Shown here: positions 35,306-44,997 of the stretch, piece by piece | Numbering within the stretch: position 1 is the stretch's first letter | Layout: every line of letters starts with the position of its first letter | From: Oncomelania hupensis | Taxonomy: Eukaryota > Mollusca > Gastropoda > Littorinimorpha > Pomatiopsidae | DNA length: 64,000 bases | Direction of reading: 5' to 3' | Assembly: GCA_036898135.1 (NCBI GenBank) | Contig: CM072515.1 | Location: forward strand, 74,608,253 to 74,672,252 | The notes under the pieces: generated by a model | Databases searched by the model: none | What the model was told of the DNA's origin: nothing | The model's input: only the letters and a program-made list of their open reading frames with translations | Position numbers and translations under genes: made by a program

Positions 35306-37570
35306 CTACAAACAAGTGTGACCCATAGGGAGCAAGACATGCACTCCTTCTTTGTAAGGCAGCAAAAATAACTTTTTATTTATTTCACCTATGACAAATG
35401 TCTCATAATAATTTGACAATCTAGATGCCTTTACAATGTCAAAGAGTGAGGAGTCGCATGGATAATTAAAAAATGACTCTGAACGAAGAAAGCGTTCAAC
35501 CACAAGAGTGGGTTCCTGAATATTATCCACAGCTAAAATGTTGCAAATTAAATAAAACCGATTGCGAACCATGACACAGTTGTTGCCATTTGAAACTGAG
35601 AAGAAAAACCCATTGTGATAAATCTGCTCAAACTGAATACAGTTAGCTATTCCTGCTGGAACAGGCCCTCGAGCATGTTCCCTAAGGGGAACATTATCAG
35701 CTGGACATTTTTTTATTTTATTTGTCAATAGAAAGTCTTTCTCAGTAACTCTTCTAATGATCTGCTGCAAAGAAAATTGTGGTTTGCGTAACAGATTTTT
35801 CATGTGTCCAAGAAAGTTCTCAAAAGGAAAAGCTGAATAAGAATCAAGTGGTCCAAATTTTTTAACATCTTCAGCAATGTGAGTCAAGTTGTGAACATTG
35901 TACACCACAAATCCTCGTCCATACAGCCTCATTGCTTGCTGTACAAACAAACACAAACGCTTATGAGCATAATCAGCATGGGTCTTCCAAAGATCTTGAT
36001 TAGCCAGACAATGAATGCCAACAAAAAATAGAAGAAAATGATCATACAGTTCCGGGGAAAGATGTCCTTTCAAAACAACTATGCCACTGTACAACAAGAA
36101 CTGTCTAAACTCAGTTGCTTTCCATCTATCAACGTCGTTAAGACCCCGACATTTCCTTGAAAACTCTCTTGGAATAAAGTCTTTGAATGAACCTAGAGAA
36201 TCTGAAATCTTCCTGATTGCATTCTGACCCAGCCTAATAGCATTTCTGACAGGACTTTTCATCCAAAACATCAACAGTCTTCTTGTAACACCAAGGCAAA
36301 CAAGATGCATGTAGTCTAAAGGAAATTGTGTTACCATGCCCATAGAAAGATGACGCAAAGGAGAATTTCCTATATGATGCTCAGGCTGCCCCATTTCATC
36401 AAATAAAACATCAGTACGAAGAGGAGCATTAACCTAACAGAAGGCAGTTCTCCCTTCCTCACGTGATCCCTTTTGCAAACACTTTTCACAAGAATAATAA
36501 CCAGTGTGACCTTTTGTTTGCTTGATATAGGCACGTGCAGGGGCATCACAACCAAAACAGGACAAGTTGACACCAACTTCATACTGTCTTCCTTCCACAT
36601 CAATATGAACATGACCTTGTTCAAGCACATGCATTTCATCAACAAAATCTTGCAAATATTCTTCTACATCTTCTGGCTTAGTATCACCACAGTACAGACC
36701 TACCAAGAATGGGTCCGTAGAAACTGGTTGAGAAACTCTGGCAAGAATAGGCCACATCTGTTTTGAACCACTTTTAGAAATTGGCAAACCATCAATGTTA
36801 ATTTGAAGAGAAATGACAGGAATGTATGGAAGACAACAGGACGAAAGAAAATGTAGAAGCTGCTTTGACTTAGCCAGTGACTTGACAATGCCAAAATGAA
36901 AGTAAGAGCCACCCTTAACTGACCTAACCTTAGTTTCACGTGGTGTCTTCAGCAGAGTTCGGGGATCTTTAGGAAGAGCAGGATGAAATACCCTCAGTAT
37001 AGACAACAGAGCTGAAAGCGCAACTAATGTGACAGAGTGAGATGTAGCCCATAACGCAAGATCAAATATAAGGCTTGCGTCAGACTTTTCTGTTTCAAAG
37101 TCACTGGGCTCACTGTCATTGCTCAATGATACATTATGTTTGAAATCATTATCTGTGTGTTCAATTTCATCTAAAAACATAATCAAATCATCTGTTTCAT
37201 CAACACCGACTTCCACAAAACCGTTATCCAAAACAGGTAACTGAGACATGTCAGAAATATTTCCTTGATCTTCACGAATATCATCATACTCGCATAGGCC
37301 GAACTGTAAAGAATTGATGTCACTAGTACTACTAGTACTAGTAGTAGAAGCTTTACCAACACTGTCACTTGCATTCTCACAAACGGCATTGTCTGTGACA
37401 ATGTCAAAATGAATTTGTTCAGTTACAGTACTTTGAAAATCATCACCTTCTGAAACAGTCACATTCAAATTTGAATGAGAAAAACCTTCACTCACACAGG
37501 GCTGACTGGCTATAGTCACGTTCTTAGACTTCGATTTATTAGCCTCGGACTCAGTCAAACATGCTGACAT
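35306..37570 (-). pseudogene. Transposase, EnSpm/CACTA-like (tnp2 family), one stop
   Basis: About 755 codons in one frame interrupted by a single TAG at 36434-36436. N-terminal acidic Ser/Thr-rich region (MSACLTESEANKSKS start, 37570), then TPRETKVRSVKGGSYFHFG, INIDGLPISKSGSKQMWPI (near 36800), a Cys-rich segment with FGCDAPARAYIKQ and CEKC, VNAPLRTDVLF, FPLDYMHLVCLGVTRRLL (near 36300) and SAFPFENFLGHMKNLL (near 35830). The Asp of INIDG, Asp of DYMHL and Glu of FPFEN are candidate catalytic acids. The frame reads on upstream without ATG (TVLPKKRNIRKRVHAD), so the true start may lie in an earlier exon. Copies truncated at 43485 and 59771 come from the tandem duplication. Confidence 0.8.
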
Positions 37571-38020
37571 GTCTGCATGAACTCTCTTACGAATATTTCT
37601 CTTTTTTGGTAATACAGTGAATCTCTATCCATTTTTTACTGTCTCACAACTAAACGTATAATAAACTTAAAACGTACCTTAAGCTGATTGTCGACGTGGC
37701 TACAACACTGAACAGGAGTCGAGCAAAGTTTCCTTTGTGTGCAACAGAAAGCGCGCTCCAAATCCCGGAAAACGGAAGTGTTTGGTCGACTGCAGGCCTG
37801 CTTTCAGCAGTGAATAATTTATCAAAAACTTGAAAAATGCATACATGCTGTATATATACATCTATATGTGCCGTGATTAAAGGTACATTAAATTGGTTGT
37901 ATCCCATGTGATTGTTTTATTTTTTATATTTAAGAAATAATCAGTGGAGTGATGGTCTATTATTAGCCTGCATGTTGATTCGAATGTTCCGGCGATCATC
38001 AAAACAAGGGAAATCTAACT
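37571..38020. other. 5' flank of the transposase gene
   Basis: Contains the upstream continuation of the transposase frame to about 37640 and a conserved stretch identical in all three duplicated copies. No further gene is supported. Confidence 0.4.
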
Positions 38021-38190
38021 GTGAACTAGGTCAATAATTTAGACTAGTATTCTATAAATAAATTGTTTAAAAAAATTTTTTCAGGGTTAATAAGGTTAGT
38101 CCTAAAAATAAAAAAAAATTATTATTATTATTTTTTTTTTACAATTTATTTATAGAATACTAGTTTACAGACTATTGACCTAGTTTACCG
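38021..38190. repeat. 170-bp inverted repeat (foldback) near the transposon end
   Basis: Arms of about 50 bp, 38021-38070 and 38140-38190, share aactaggtcaata and actagtattctataaataa in inverted orientation around a 70-base A/T-rich centre. Copies in the duplicated units (about 44617-44785 and 60899-61072) differ mostly in A/T run lengths. Could be a nested MITE or a structural part of the transposon end. Confidence 0.8.
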
Positions 38191-38406
38191 TTATAGATTC
38201 TCCGCGTTTTCACCCACAGGAGAAGTAACCAAATAGAATGGATCCTTGATAGTGCAAAGACTGAGTGGATCCTCGATAGCGCATAGCTTTGTATAGTGGC
38301 TGGCTACATGGTTCAAACATGGATCCATGCAGGATATCTTGGGCCTGCCAGGCCAGCATAAATCCATGATTGCGCTGTGTCAGTCCTATATGGTGTGCTG
38401 AGTGGG

Positions 38407-40358
38407 ATGAGAAGGGTCGAGGGAATAATGATGTAAACTCATTTCTCTGTATTTTTCAAACACATCGGCCAACAAACAGACGTCAGCTTTTAAATATATG
38501 TCATGGTAGTCACCAAGGTTTTCACACCCAAGTGCATTCCAGACATTCTGCGCGTGCTGGAAGTCAGAATTGCTAATAAACGTTTTACTGTGGGAGGAAT
38601 AAAAGTTTTCTTTAGGGGGTAGGTACAATTCTTCAAACACTTCCCAAGAGTCCATGTATTCATAAGGATACACACCTTTCCGAATAAGTGTAACGTCTGG
38701 GAAGTATTTACTAGTAATAGGGTAGCTGGGTAAGTCCTTAGCTAGGGTTTCTAAACTGGAAGACAAATGTTGAAAGCTGTCATAAAACTTTAATTTATTC
38801 AGAGTGAAAGTTTTATATTTTTCTTCGGTTTCGGCTATACATGACACTTTGTATGCATTCGTCACAGCCTGCATGATTAAATGGGAGTCATAATTTCGAA
38901 GATTGTGAATAAAAATAGGGAGAGAGAAATGTTTTATTCCATATTCTAAGTTGCATTTCTGATGAGCGGCACCTCTAAATGCCCCTGTTATATGACAATG
39001 ATCTCTCACCTTTTGGGAATTCGTGTCCTTCGGGTCAAACTCATTATTACAAATATGGCAATGTGTAGCTGCTTAAAAATTCTTGGAGTCAGATTCAGTA
39101 AGATCATAGGTGCCGGGTTAGCTAGCTGCAGTAAACACAATTTGTATATTTTGTTCATCTCATCTAAGAACTTCCGAGCTGCATCGGGCCCTCTGTAAAT
39201 AACAGGCTCTGTATGTTGTCCGTCGGTTCTGACAACTACATACCCAAAACTGCAGACTTCGTGAAGGTGTGTGAGGAATGAGTTACTAAATCCTTGCGGG
39301 CCTTGGTATTTTAAAATCAATGATTCAAAGTCGGCATAAACTATATAAGGCTGCTTGAATTGTTTGTTGATGTTTTTAAAGTGTACTTGAGAACCTGGCT
39401 TCAGTAACACAAGCCGGGTTTGGGTGTCTGTCATGCTTTTGCATATCTTACTATGGTTTTCAGCAGTTTGGAGATTAGATACTCTGGTTAAACAGCGTCT
39501 GCACAAATATTGTTTGCCATGATGTTTTGAAGTATGTCCTAATAATCTAGAAATGTTTTGTATCAGAGTATAATGTTGCACGCTCGGGTCTTGCAGGTCG
39601 GTTATTAGTAAAAGATCTACGTGGTGATTGTGGTCTAAAAACGATGGGACATTAGGAGAGATTCTTAAAGGCATAAGTTTTGATTCAGGGTCCCAAAAAT
39701 ATATATTGACTGTTATAGGAGAGTTCTGGGATTCAAATTTGTCAATGGCATCGAGGCTAACAGGGAAATTAATGTCTTTAAGATTTAAGTTTGTTACTTT
39801 ATCTTTGTATAGCGTGGGTCTTTCGGGGTGCGCTGTAGACTGAATAGGATATAATTTAGCCAGAACACACCACATAAAACATTTGTCGTCGGTGTTCTTA
39901 ATATTCAATACAGCCTTCTTGTCAAGAATTTCTTTGGGAAGCAGGATTTAAGATTTTCCTTTGATTGGATTATACTTTGCAATGTTTAGTTCTAATGATT
40001 CTAAAGTTCCTTCTGCCCACCCGGACCCTTTCATAGTTGCGCGCTCTATACTGCCTTGCAACTGATTGATCAAGATGTTATTATAAGCATTGTCTAGGTC
40101 TGAAGATTTTAACACTTCAATTTGACTTGAAGAAACCCACACAGTCACCGTTTCATCAATACTGCCAGGTTTAATAAAGGTTACCTGAGTGTGGATGCGT
40201 ATTTTAATGGGGGATTTGAAAATAAAACTGTTGAGTACAAATGGGTAGTTATTATAGACAGATTTAATAACATTTTGACTGTCAAGAATTGGAAGTTTCA
40301 ATGTCTGGAAGATGTCTTTAAACAAAGGAGATTGTGAAAGACTTTTTGTGTCCGTCAT
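38407..40358 (-). pseudogene. polB: Polinton A DNA polymerase B, N-terminal segment (unit 1)
   Basis: Starts MTDTKSLSQSPLFKDIF at 40358. A TAA after NPIKGKS (39948) interrupts the frame, which continues ILLPKEILDKKAVLNIKN. Further on come QYLCRRCLTRVSNLQ, the exonuclease motif IVYADFESL, a frameshift near 39110, a Cys/His module HCHICNNEF and RDHCHITGAFRGAAHQKC, the second exonuclease motif IHNLRNYDSHLIM, and LLADVFEKYREMSLHHY. It ends at the CMC insertion (38407). The stop and frameshift are also in units 2 and 3, so they predate the duplication. In this unit a TAA also replaces a Gln codon near 39075. Confidence 0.9.
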
Positions 40359-40415
40359 TTTTATACTGATAATAAAACTTTAAATAGTATTTTTTAAAAA
40401 CAACTAACCCTAACT

Positions 40416-40892
40416 TTAAACTGAATAAATAGAATTAAAAACAAAACCAAAAAAAATAACTCTAACTTTAATATGAAAACCCATCACATTTGCAAAAACA
40501 TTGGCAATCATGCTCACAATCATTATCACATTCGCAGTGGGTTCACAATCACAAACAGTTTGTTTAACTACATGAGGATTTAGTTTGCGAATTTTTTTAA
40601 TAAAACGTAAACAAAAATAATTAAAGTAACATGATTTTGGGTACAAGTCTTTTTTGCTGTATTCTTCTTTTGTAAGTTTATGAAAGACTATTGAGAACTC
40701 ACTTTTGCATTCAACTTTGTAATCTTCATTTATTACATGTTGTCCAGTGAAGGGGTTAAAATCATTATAAATATCTTGATCATTTAGTCTGCAATCAAAA
40801 ATGTTTTTCAAGCGGTGATCTTCTTTCATATGAAAGTGGGGAGTATCAACACTCATTTCTAAATTCTTAAGGAACGTTTCTGCGTCCGTCAT
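40416..40892 (-). pseudogene. Small Polinton protein with frameshifted Cys-rich tail (unit 1)
   Basis: Starts MTDAETFLKNLEMSVDTPHF at 40892, 58 bases upstream of the polymerase gene on the same strand. About 110 residues are read before QTVCDCEPT. One base shift there opens CECDNDCEHDCQCFCKCDGF, an obvious C-x-C-rich metal-binding tail ending at a stop near 40472. The actual frame instead gives a hydrophobic tail. I infer an old frameshift, shared by all three units. I do not recognise the family; a zinc- or iron-binding role is a guess. Confidence 0.5.
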
Positions 40893-40912
40893 TTTTAGTC
40901 TTTTTTATTTTC

Positions 40913-41580
40913 TTATTTAGGAAATCTTAATGGCTCTGTGCCGGGTGGAACAATCTGAAGTTCTTCTTTTGCAAAATTTCTTTGTGGTGTTCTACGATCG
41001 CTTCTTGGCCTTAAATAATATACAGGCGGATAAGTGGACAATGCTCTGTCAACTTCATAAATGCTTAATGACCACACCGGGTCTGTAGCTCTTCTTCTAG
41101 TGTCATTAGCAACTTCTCCCGATTGATAAAGGTATCTAACAGTTTTGTTCATCAAAGTTAGGTCAGGCTGACCAGGCTTTGGAACAATAACAACAGTCTG
41201 GTTGTTTTTAATAGCTTCGATTGGTTTTAATCCTGTTACTCTTGTTGGTTCTGAATTCATTTCCCTTAAAACTCGAGGCAGCCTAATGACCCATTCTGTA
41301 TTAGTGGTTTCAGTAAAGAGTTCCTTTGAATACTGAGAAGTAAATAACCTTTCTGCTAGTTGCTGATTAAAGTTTTCCACAATACCCTGTGATCTGTGTA
41401 ATCCAACAACTCCTCTTCTGACAGTTACATTATGTTTCAACAAAAGCTGGTTAACGGCTCCTTTGAATTCTGCCCCCTGATCACATTGAATAAGTCTAGG
41501 GAATCTGAGAGGCCCTCTTGAATAAATTGCACTTAAGGCTTGAGCGACCTCAGCAGAATTTGTAGTCCTAAGAGCATGCT
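40913..41580 (-). pseudogene. int: Polinton integrase, N-terminally truncated (unit 1)
   Basis: C-terminal two thirds of a retroviral-type integrase (RVE family), the enzyme that inserts Polinton DNA. It begins abruptly near 41580 at ALRTTNSAEVAQALSAIYSR. The second catalytic Asp is in IQCDQGAEFKG and the Glu in GIVENFNQQL, about 35 residues apart. A chromo/SH3-like C-terminal region follows (VRYLYQSGEVANDTRRRATD). The zinc finger and first catalytic Asp are absent. The frame continues upstream of the first ATG (41443), so that ATG is not the true start. The cut coincides with a ribozyme-bearing segment. Confidence 0.85.
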
Positions 41581-41607
41581 ATGAAAATTAAATGTAGACT
41601 TAAAAAG

Positions 41608-41668
41608 AAGCTGTTTCGCCCTTGCTGTAGGGTCTCATCAGAACAACAGCAACAGTTGTTGACAGCTT
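41608..41668 (-). ncRNA. Hammerhead ribozyme, type III topology (unit 1)
   Basis: On the minus strand: stem III strand AAGCUG, then UC (cleavage after GUC), stem I AACAAC / GUUGUU closed by a 7-base loop, the invariant core CUGAUGA, stem II G(A)CCCU / AGGGC closed by ACAGCA, the core GAAA, and the stem III partner CAGCUU. All core bases of the hammerhead consensus are present, and stems I and III are perfect 6-bp helices. Open end at stem III makes it type III. Family knowledge: such RNAs self-cleave and mark Penelope-like elements and retrozymes in eukaryotes. Cleavage activity is inferred, not shown. Confidence 0.85.
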
Positions 41669-41774
41669 TTGCTAGTGTTGTTGTGTGACGTGTTTTTAAC
41701 TATATATTCTAAAAAATAATAATAGGGGTTGTCAAGAAAATCTCCACACACGCAGCTCCCCTCAATACATTTGA

Positions 41775-42601
41775 TTAAGTTGTCCACTTCTCTGCAAAAG
41801 ATGAATCTTCCTTCATATATTTTATAATAAGATCGGATTGCTTTTTCAACTCAGTAATTGATATATTCAAACAATGAAATTTTTTAAAATGACAAAATTG
41901 TTTAGATAACTGTCTCAGTAAACTGGCTTGTGAATGATTTAAAAGATTATTTTGTCTTAAGTACTGGCTCCATTTAATCTTTTCTTTCTGTACTTGTTCA
42001 TATAACATCTCAAGGTATTTTCCCAAATAAAGGGAATGACTTAAATTTCTAGATTTTGAGTTCTTCTGTTCAGAAATGGCTAATTTAACAAACTCAGCCA
42101 TTTCATCTGCAGAGTTAGCGTGTTTTAAAAGCTGTTCATAGTTGAGGTTATTTTTTAGTTGTTTCTCTAAAACATGCTTGAAGAAACCTATCCATTTCTT
42201 CAACTGTCTTAATTTTTTGTTTATCCTGTTTATTTTCTAAAAAGGCAAGGCTAGTTTTAGGTTTTGTAGGTGGTTCACAAACATCATCTTCATTTTCTAC
42301 ACACTTCAAATAAATTACCATGTCTTGATGATACTTTTTATGTTCTTGAATGGTATTCAGTTGTTTTTTTAGTATATCTTGAAGGCAAACTTGTTGAACA
42401 GCTATAAACCGGGGGTGCCGGTCCGACTAAACCTGATATAACCATATTATCAAGGTTCTCGTCTGACAAACTCATTTCTTCAGTAACAATATTATTATTT
42501 TGACTGTCTTCTGTAATAGAGTCTGTTCCTTGCTTCAAAGATTGTTTAGAATCATCATCAATGTTTAACATTCTGAAAAAATTTAATGAAGAATTTAACA
42601 T
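41775..42601 (-). pseudogene. Unrecognised gene upstream of the ribozyme (unit 1)
   Basis: A frame starting MLNSSLNFFRMLNIDDDSK (42601) with an acidic Ser/Thr/Asn-rich N terminus shifts near 42400 into ILKKQLNTIQEHKKYHQD and KTSLAFLENKQDKQKIK, then shifts again near 42190 into a helical segment (YEQLLKHANSADEMAEFVKL, YLRQNNLLNHSQASLLRQLS) ending at 41775. A further shift near the end would extend it through CIEGSCVCGDFLDNPYYYF to a UGA inside the ribozyme core. It lies between the integrase cut and the right terminal repeat. I do not recognise it. It may be a passenger gene of a ribozyme-bearing element. Confidence 0.45.
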
Positions 42602-42926
42602 ACCTTTGCACCTTTAAAAAAAACACTCCTAGTTTAACACACGTCTTGTATGCAACACAGCCTAGCTGTCTCTGACCTTAAAATCGTGACTACTAGAGAA
42701 CGCCGGGAGAGGACGCTTCTCGAACAATGACGTCACCTGATATGTTTACATGCCTATCCACAGCCAGCGTGTGTCAGAACAGCGCTTGTATAGCGTGCGT
42801 GCGTGACGGCCAAACGCTAACAACGCTGTGGTCTTGCATGTCTAAAAAATCAATATCATTGGCTTGCTGGGACTGTGCCGGCTTTAGTATGTGTGTACAT
42901 TTCAGCTAAACAAAAAGCAGTTATAT
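42602..42926 (-). promoter_or_regulatory. Possible promoter region of the unrecognised gene
   Basis: GC- and CpG-richer than its surroundings, with a CRE-like palindrome TGACGTCA at 42729-42736 and several gcgtgcgtg-type motifs near 42797. It lies just upstream (minus strand) of the unrecognised gene. No transcript evidence; a 31-base AG/GT-bounded stretch at 42560-42595 is too short for an intron. Confidence 0.3.
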
Positions 42927-43218
42927 ATCCACCAAGAGAATAGTCTTACAATAATTAAAAGGTAGTGGTGGTCTTTTTTACGCATAATTGCAGAGCCAGT
43001 GTGTGTTGTGTGTTTGTTGTGTGTGTGTGTCTTAAGGCTGCACAGTGCATGTACCTATCATATCCTATCCCTAACTCGGAAGTCGCAGGGGCACCACATA
43101 GAATATATTCAATTAAAGACACTCTTATCTTTATTTTAAGATGCTTAAAAGAGCATATATTATAATAATTCAACATCACGGAGCGTGTTGTCGGTGAACT
43201 CTCCTTTTACCTATCTCT
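42927..43218 (-). repeat. Polinton A right terminal inverted repeat (unit 1)
   Basis: 292 bp, inverted match to 17249-17539, including the embedded LINE-like 3' end (43066-43100). Ends with the complement of AGAGATAGG and is followed directly by the target duplication CTGGAA (43219-43224). Confidence 0.9.
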
Positions 43219-43484
43219 CTGGAACGTGAAGAAAGATGTATGACGTAAGACAGTGATGACGAAGTATAGAGCGATTGGTTAAATTGCGTCATACGCGATT
43301 GTTCCAAGGTGTTCTGGAGAAGAGAGAGGCTATATAATTATGTGCCGCACTGTTTTGAGAGAGTTAGTGTGTGTTGATAGTGAGTTGGAAAGTAAAAAGT
43401 TGAGAGTGGAAAAAGCGATTGTATGCAGTTGTTGATGTGTGCTGAATAAAAGTGGAAAACTTCATACGTCGACTCTGTGACTTG
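43219..43484 (+). mobile_element. Middle LTR, right part, truncated (unit 1)
   Basis: Continues the LTR from 17248 after the Polinton (CTGGAAcgtgaag...), with gcgattgtatgcagttgttg near 43416. It stops at ctgtgacttg (43484), where unit 2 begins inside the transposase. The undamaged version is at 49804-50190. Confidence 0.85.
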
Positions 43485-44164
43485 CCAAAATGAAAGTAAG
43501 AGCCACCCTTAACTGACCTAACCTTAGTTTCACGTGGTGTCTTCAGCAGAGTTTGGGGATCTTTAGGAAGAGCAGGATGAAATACCCTCAGTATAGACAA
43601 CAGAGCTGAAAGCGCAACTAATGTGACAGAGTGAGATGTAGCCCATAACGCAAGATCAAATATAAGGCTTGCGTCAGACTTTTCTGTTTCAAAGTCACTG
43701 GGCTCACTTTCATCGCTCAATGATACATTATGTTTGAAATCATTATCTGTGTGTTCAATTTCATCTAAAAACATAATCAAATCATCTGTTTCATCAACAC
43801 CGACTTCCACAAAACCGTTATCCAAAACAGGTAACTGAGACATGTCAGAAATATTTCCTTGATCTTCACGAATATCATCATACTCGCATAGGCCGAACTG
43901 TAAAGAATTGATGTCACTAGTACTACTAGTACTAGTAGTAGAAGCTTTACCAACACTGTCACTTGCATTCTCACAAACGGCATTGTCTGTGACAATGTCA
44001 AAATGAATTTGTTCAGTTACAGTACTTTGAAAATCATCACCTTCTGAAACAGTCACATTCAAATTTGAATGAGAAAAACCTTCACTCACACAGGGCTGAC
44101 TGGCTATAGTCACGTTCTTAGACTTCGATTTATTAGCCTCGGACTCAGTCAAACATGCTGACAT
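43485..44164 (-). pseudogene. Truncated transposase fused to LTR (unit 2)
   Basis: First 227 codons of the transposase (44164 to 43485, starting MSACLTESEANKSKS), cut after SVKGGSYFHFG. The reading frame runs on across the joint into antisense LTR sequence to 43364, a chimeric C terminus of about 39 residues. The catalytic region is missing. Confidence 0.85.
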
Positions 44165-44997
44165 GTCTGCATGAACTCTCTTACGAATATTTCTCTTTTT
44201 TGGTAATACAGTGAATCTCTATCCATTTTTTACTGTCTCACAACTAAACGTATAATAAACTTAAAACGTACCTTAAGCTGATTGTCGACGTGGCTACAAC
44301 ACTGAACAGGAGTCGAGCAAAGTTTCCTTTGTGTGCAACAGAAAGCGCGCTCCAAATCCCGGAAAACGGAAGTGTTTGGTCGACTGCAGGCCTGCTTTCA
44401 GCAGTGAATAATTTATCAAAAACTTGAAAAATGCATACATGCTGTATATATACATCTATATGTGCCGTGATTAAAGGTACATTAAATTGGTTGTATCCCA
44501 TGTGATTGTTTTATTTTTTATATTTAAGAAATAATCAGTGGAGTGATGGTCTATTATTAGCCTGCATGTTGATTCGAATGTTCCGGCGATCATCAAAACA
44601 AGGGAAATCTAACTGTGAACTAGGTCAATAATTTAGACTAGTATTCTATAAATAAATTGTTTAAAAAAAATTTTTCAGGGTTAATAAGGTTAGTCCTAAA
44701 AATAAAAAAAATTATTATTATTATTTTTTTTACAATTTATTTATAGAATACTAGTTTACAGACTATTGACCTAGTTTACCGTTATAGATTCTCCGCGTTT
44801 TCACCCACAGGAGAAGTAACCAAATAGAATGGATCCTTGATAGTGCAAAGACTGAGTGGATCCTCGATAGCGCATAGCTTTGTATAGTGGCTGGCTACAT
44901 GGTTCAAACATGGATCCATGCAGGATATCTTGGGCCTGCCAGGCCAGCATAAATCCATGATTGCGCTGTGTCAGTCCTATATGGTCTGCTGAGTGGG

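Larger units (their letters stand above)
26806..38406 (-). mobile_element. CMC-type DNA transposon with CCC termini, 11.6 kb
   Basis: Inserted in the Polinton A polymerase gene. Removing 26806-38406 rejoins the gene exactly as in Polinton B (SLDPSH + YISSPG). Both flanks carry AT (26804-26805 and 38407-38408), a 2-bp target duplication. Ends are imperfect inverted repeats, CCCCTACAGCACAACCATAT on the left and the complement of CCCACTCAGCACACCATAT on the right. It carries a tnp2-like transposase (35306-37570) and a DUF4806 gene (30075-32155), a pair I associate with animal EnSpm/CACTA-like elements. The termini are not canonical CACTA. The left end has CCAATATTGG palindromes (about 26834-26940). 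Confidence 0.85.
36891..43484. repeat. Tandem duplication unit 1 (6594 bp)
   Basis: Starts inside the transposase and runs through the transposon end, Polinton A right half and the middle-LTR right part, ending at gtgacttg. Unit 2 follows directly. The sequence before unit 1 (gtgacttgacaatg) and the end of the unit (gtgacttg) share GTGACTTG, so the duplication joint has 8 bases of microhomology. Confidence 0.9.

Noticed and set aside
42560..42600. A 31-base intron in the unrecognised gene
   Set aside because: The AAG|GTATGT and TTTTTTCAG signals are present, but the interval is shorter than any usual animal intron.
43066..43100. An independent SINE at the Polinton end
   Set aside because: It is inside the terminal inverted repeat and present in both arms, so it is reported as part of that repeat; a SINE origin remains possible.
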